A stretch of DNA of 7,421 nt from an uncultured Mycoplasmatota bacterium (GTDB taxonomy: Bacteria; Bacillota_I; Bacilli_A; RF39; UBA660), in assembly GCA_948469295.1 (NCBI GenBank), contig CAOKLK010000026.1, forward strand, positions 1 to 7,421, written 5' to 3'. Within the stretch, counting starts at the first letter, position 1. Every line of letters begins with the position of its first letter. Below, one piece after another: positions 5,878-7,421 of this stretch. A program made the position numbers and the translations under genes. Below the pieces are notes generated by a model. It searched no databases. It saw nothing but the letters and a program-made list of their open reading frames with translations, and was not told the origin of the DNA.

Positions 5878-6453
5878 TTAATAATTTAATAATTTTCTTG
5901 AGTTGTCTTCTTTTTTTCTTGGAATATTCATAAATTCATAAGAATGTCCAATTATATCCAAAAATTGTAAAATAGCTGTCATATTCAAAAAAACACTATT
6001 TCCATTATATAATGGATGAAATACAAGAGGAACATCTCCAATCAACTCTTGATCAATAATTGTTTGTACTGTATTATCTTTATCATAAATCAAATGAAAC
6101 AATGAAACATTCCCTGGTCCAGTTTTAAGTACCTCCCCCAAAACATCTGGTTCCAAAAACATTAACTTTTTACTATCCAAAATTACTCTTAATTGTTGTA
6201 AATCAATATTTCCCTGATTAGCTGCAACCACTAACAAAAAAATTCTTCTTTCGCCATTTTTCTCTCTTAAAACAACATGACGACAATTAATAAAATTTTC
6301 CAAAAGATAAGCATATCTTTGATAAATCAAAGCTGATTCATCACACCCCTTGATTTCCTTATGACGAATATTATAAAGATAAGGAATTTTATAACTATCC
6401 AAAACTTCACAAAACTCCAAAGCCTTTTTATGACCCATATCTGTATTTTCCAT
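5878..6453 (-). CDS. YbaK/ProX-type aminoacyl-tRNA deacylase-like protein with the catalytic Lys changed to Arg
   Basis: Members of this family are free-standing trans-editing proteins that hydrolyse mischarged tRNA, typically Ala-tRNA(Pro) for ProXp-ala (PrdX) proteins. The 191-residue protein has the family blocks in order: an N-terminal helix and strand IPYLYNIRHKEI (23-34), CRHVVLREKNGERRIFLLVV (57-76), a helix LQQLRVILDSKKLMFLEPD (85-103), TGPGNVSLFHLIYDKDNTV (111-129) and FHPLYNGNSVFLN (145-157), then a C-terminal helix ILQFLDIIGH. The usual second block is (H/T)KNLFLRDKKG, whose Lys is the catalytic residue; here it is Arg58, and the following Asn-Leu-Phe is His-Val-Val. The tPGxVSPFG loop is also changed to GPGNVSLFH. 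Activity or specificity may therefore differ. AGGTGAT is three bases before ATG, fixing the start over Met6. It may be a single-gene unit, as deoD upstream has its own terminator. Confidence 0.75.
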   Translation of the reverse strand: MENTDMGHKKALEFCEVLDSYKIPYLYNIRHKEIKGCDESALIYQRYAYLLENFINCRHVVLREKNGERRIFLLVVAANQGNIDLQQLRVILDSKKLMFLEPDVLGEVLKTGPGNVSLFHLIYDKDNTVQTIIDQELIGDVPLVFHPLYNGNSVFLNMTAILQFLDIIGHSYEFMNIPRKKEDNSRKLLNY

Positions 6454-6490
6454 AACATCACCTAAATTATTTATATTTTTTTCCTTAGAA

Positions 6491-6519
6491 ATTATAATTC
6501 AAATTTCTTTAAAAGTCAC
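6491..6519 (-). promoter_or_regulatory. Probable sigma-A-type promoter of the ProX-like gene
   Basis: On the minus strand GTGACT (6519-6514, four of six matches to TTGACA) is followed by a 17-base spacer and a perfect TATAAT (6496-6491). A start near 6484 gives a leader of about 30 bases that contains AGGTGAT (6463-6457). Confidence 0.6.
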
Positions 6520-6653
6520 GAAAAAATAAATCTAAAGATTTGCTCAGAGTTGAAAATCAAAATCGATATAAATCTGTGAAAAAGAAAAGGCCAGTATTTC
6601 CTAGAGATATGTCCTTATTAAAATACCAATTATTTATCTACTAAAAATATTAC

Positions 6654-6681
6654 AAAAAAAATTGATGAACTTCTTCATCAA
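6654..6681 (-). terminator. Intrinsic terminator of deoD
   Basis: Read on the minus strand, TTGATGAA and TTCATCAA (6681-6674 and 6669-6662) pair perfectly around the tetraloop GAAG, followed by an unbroken run of eight T (6661-6654). It begins about 18 bases after the deoD stop codon and is the strongest terminator in the window. It separates deoD from the ProX-like gene. Confidence 0.9.
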
Positions 6682-6699
6682 CAAAAATCTCAAAAACAA

Positions 6700-7421
6700 T
6701 TACACAATAGCATCTAATGCAATTGTAATCATATCATCTAAAGATTTTTCTCTGTCTTCTGACGACATAAAAGTTTTCTTAAACTTACTATCTACAACCG
6801 TCAAAATACAAGCTGCTTCTAAAGAAAAACTAGAAGCAATATGGAAAAGTGCAAATGATTCCATTTCTCCAGCAATCACATTTGTATCGTTTGGAACCCT
6901 TGCTAAAACATGCTCATGATCTGAATAAAAATCAAATTGTTCAGTAGTCATTACGGTACCTAAAACTAATTTTTTTCCTTTTTCTTGTGCTACATTTTGA
7001 ATTTTCAAATTCAAATCCTTACTTGGATAAGCAAAATGTGTCGGATCGCCATTATAAGAATAAGCGAAATTTCCTTCATTATAACTTTCTGTAGCCAAAA
7101 TAAGATCTGGGACTTCTAAATCTTCATCAAGTGCTCCACACGTTCCAATGCGAATAATTTTTTTTACTCCAAAGAAATAGAATAATTCAAAAGTATAAAT
7201 ACTCATAGAAGGCATTCCCATGCCAGATCCCATCACACTAACCCTTTTTCCTTTATAGGTTCCCGTAAATGCTAACATATTCCTAACATCACTTACAAGC
7301 ACAGCATTTTCTAAATACTTCTCAGCAATATACTTTGCTCGTAGTGGATCTCCAGGCATAATCATGATTTCTGCCAGATCATCCTTTGTACAGTTAAAAT
7401 GAGCAGGTTTAATATGTTCCA
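6700..7421 (-). CDS. deoD: Purine nucleoside phosphorylase, DeoD type (start codon cut by the right edge)
   Basis: The enzyme cleaves purine (deoxy)nucleosides with phosphate to free base and (deoxy)ribose-1-phosphate in purine salvage; DeoD-type enzymes are hexamers. The visible frame begins EHIKPAHFNCTKDDLAEI, then MIMPGDPLRAKYIAEKYL, the phosphate-binding GDPLRAKYIA signature. Further on are GSGMGMPSMSIYTFEL, IRIGTCGAL (phosphate-contacting Arg), the TTEQFDFY segment and GEMESFALF (the EMEAAG nucleoside-binding block), then TVVDSKF, which keeps the catalytic Asp seen as SDH in E. coli. The last two bases at the edge (7421-7420, TG on this strand) come directly before the Glu codon, so an ATG whose A lies just outside would give a 240-residue protein, the normal family length, and puts His3 in the place of E. 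coli His4. The internal Met at 7365 is not the start, because the conserved N-terminal strand lies before it. The gene is followed by a strong terminator. Confidence 0.95.
   Translation of the reverse strand, partial: EHIKPAHFNCTKDDLAEIMIMPGDPLRAKYIAEKYLENAVLVSDVRNMLAFTGTYKGKRVSVMGSGMGMPSMSIYTFELFYFFGVKKIIRIGTCGALDEDLEVPDLILATESYNEGNFAYSYNGDPTHFAYPSKDLNLKIQNVAQEKGKKLVLGTVMTTEQFDFYSDHEHVLARVPNDTNVIAGEMESFALFHIASSFSLEAACILTVVDSKFKKTFMSSEDREKSLDDMITIALDAIV

Noticed and set aside
6662..6919. Plus-strand 85-codon open frame over the deoD 3' end
   Set aside because: Its start lies inside the deoD terminator hairpin and the rest is antisense to conserved deoD sequence.
1..7421. Alternative genetic code with TGA as Trp, suggested by the extreme AT richness
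   Set aside because: Intact genes encode Trp with TGG and contain no internal TGA; broken frames are confined to the transposase remnant.

Overview
The window is very AT-rich and reads as a chromosomal segment of a low-GC, endospore-forming member of the Bacillota. A SpoVID-like LysM protein sits directly upstream of a CotS/YsxE-family kinase-like gene. This is the spoVID-ysxE order known from Bacillus, and it implies a spore-coat programme. The strong extended Shine-Dalgarno sequences, the standard stop codons and Trp encoded by TGG all fit translation table 11. A gut-type Bacilli or Erysipelotrichia-like lineage is my inference and cannot be proved from this window.

Layout. At 1-166 (minus) is the start of a membrane-anchored or secreted protein that runs off the left edge. 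At 350-1000 (minus) is a protein with the layout of a PPP-type metallophosphoesterase whose metal-ligand motifs have been lost. It has a consensus sigma-A-type promoter and an intrinsic terminator. Divergent from it, a 66-residue two-helix membrane protein (1123-1323, plus) overlaps the tail of the ysxE-like gene (1294-2181, minus) by 30 bp. The ysxE-like gene is translationally coupled to the spoVID-like gene (2174-2998, minus). Divergent from spoVID is an AlgC-type phosphomannomutase/phosphoglucomutase (3132-4490, plus), which ends in a short hairpin terminator. From about 4510 to 5877 there is no intact gene: the space holds a heavily decayed IS1634-type (IS4-like DDE) transposase. It is followed by a YbaK/ProX-type aminoacyl-tRNA deacylase-like gene (5878-6453, minus) and a DeoD-type purine nucleoside phosphorylase (6700-7421, minus). 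The deoD start codon is cut by the right edge, and its terminator is clear.

How the genes fit together. The spoVID/ysxE pair would act in the mother cell in assembling the spore coat. The hexose-phosphate mutase would supply sugar-1-phosphates for surface glycans. DeoD belongs to purine salvage and the ProX-like protein to tRNA quality control. I see no defence island, CRISPR array, RNA gene or new multigene system. The most notable feature is that three neighbouring enzyme-family proteins have lost or changed key catalytic residues: the phosphatase-like, the kinase-like and the deacylase-like protein. A 15-bp perfect dyad between the divergent genes at 1070-1084 looks like an operator.
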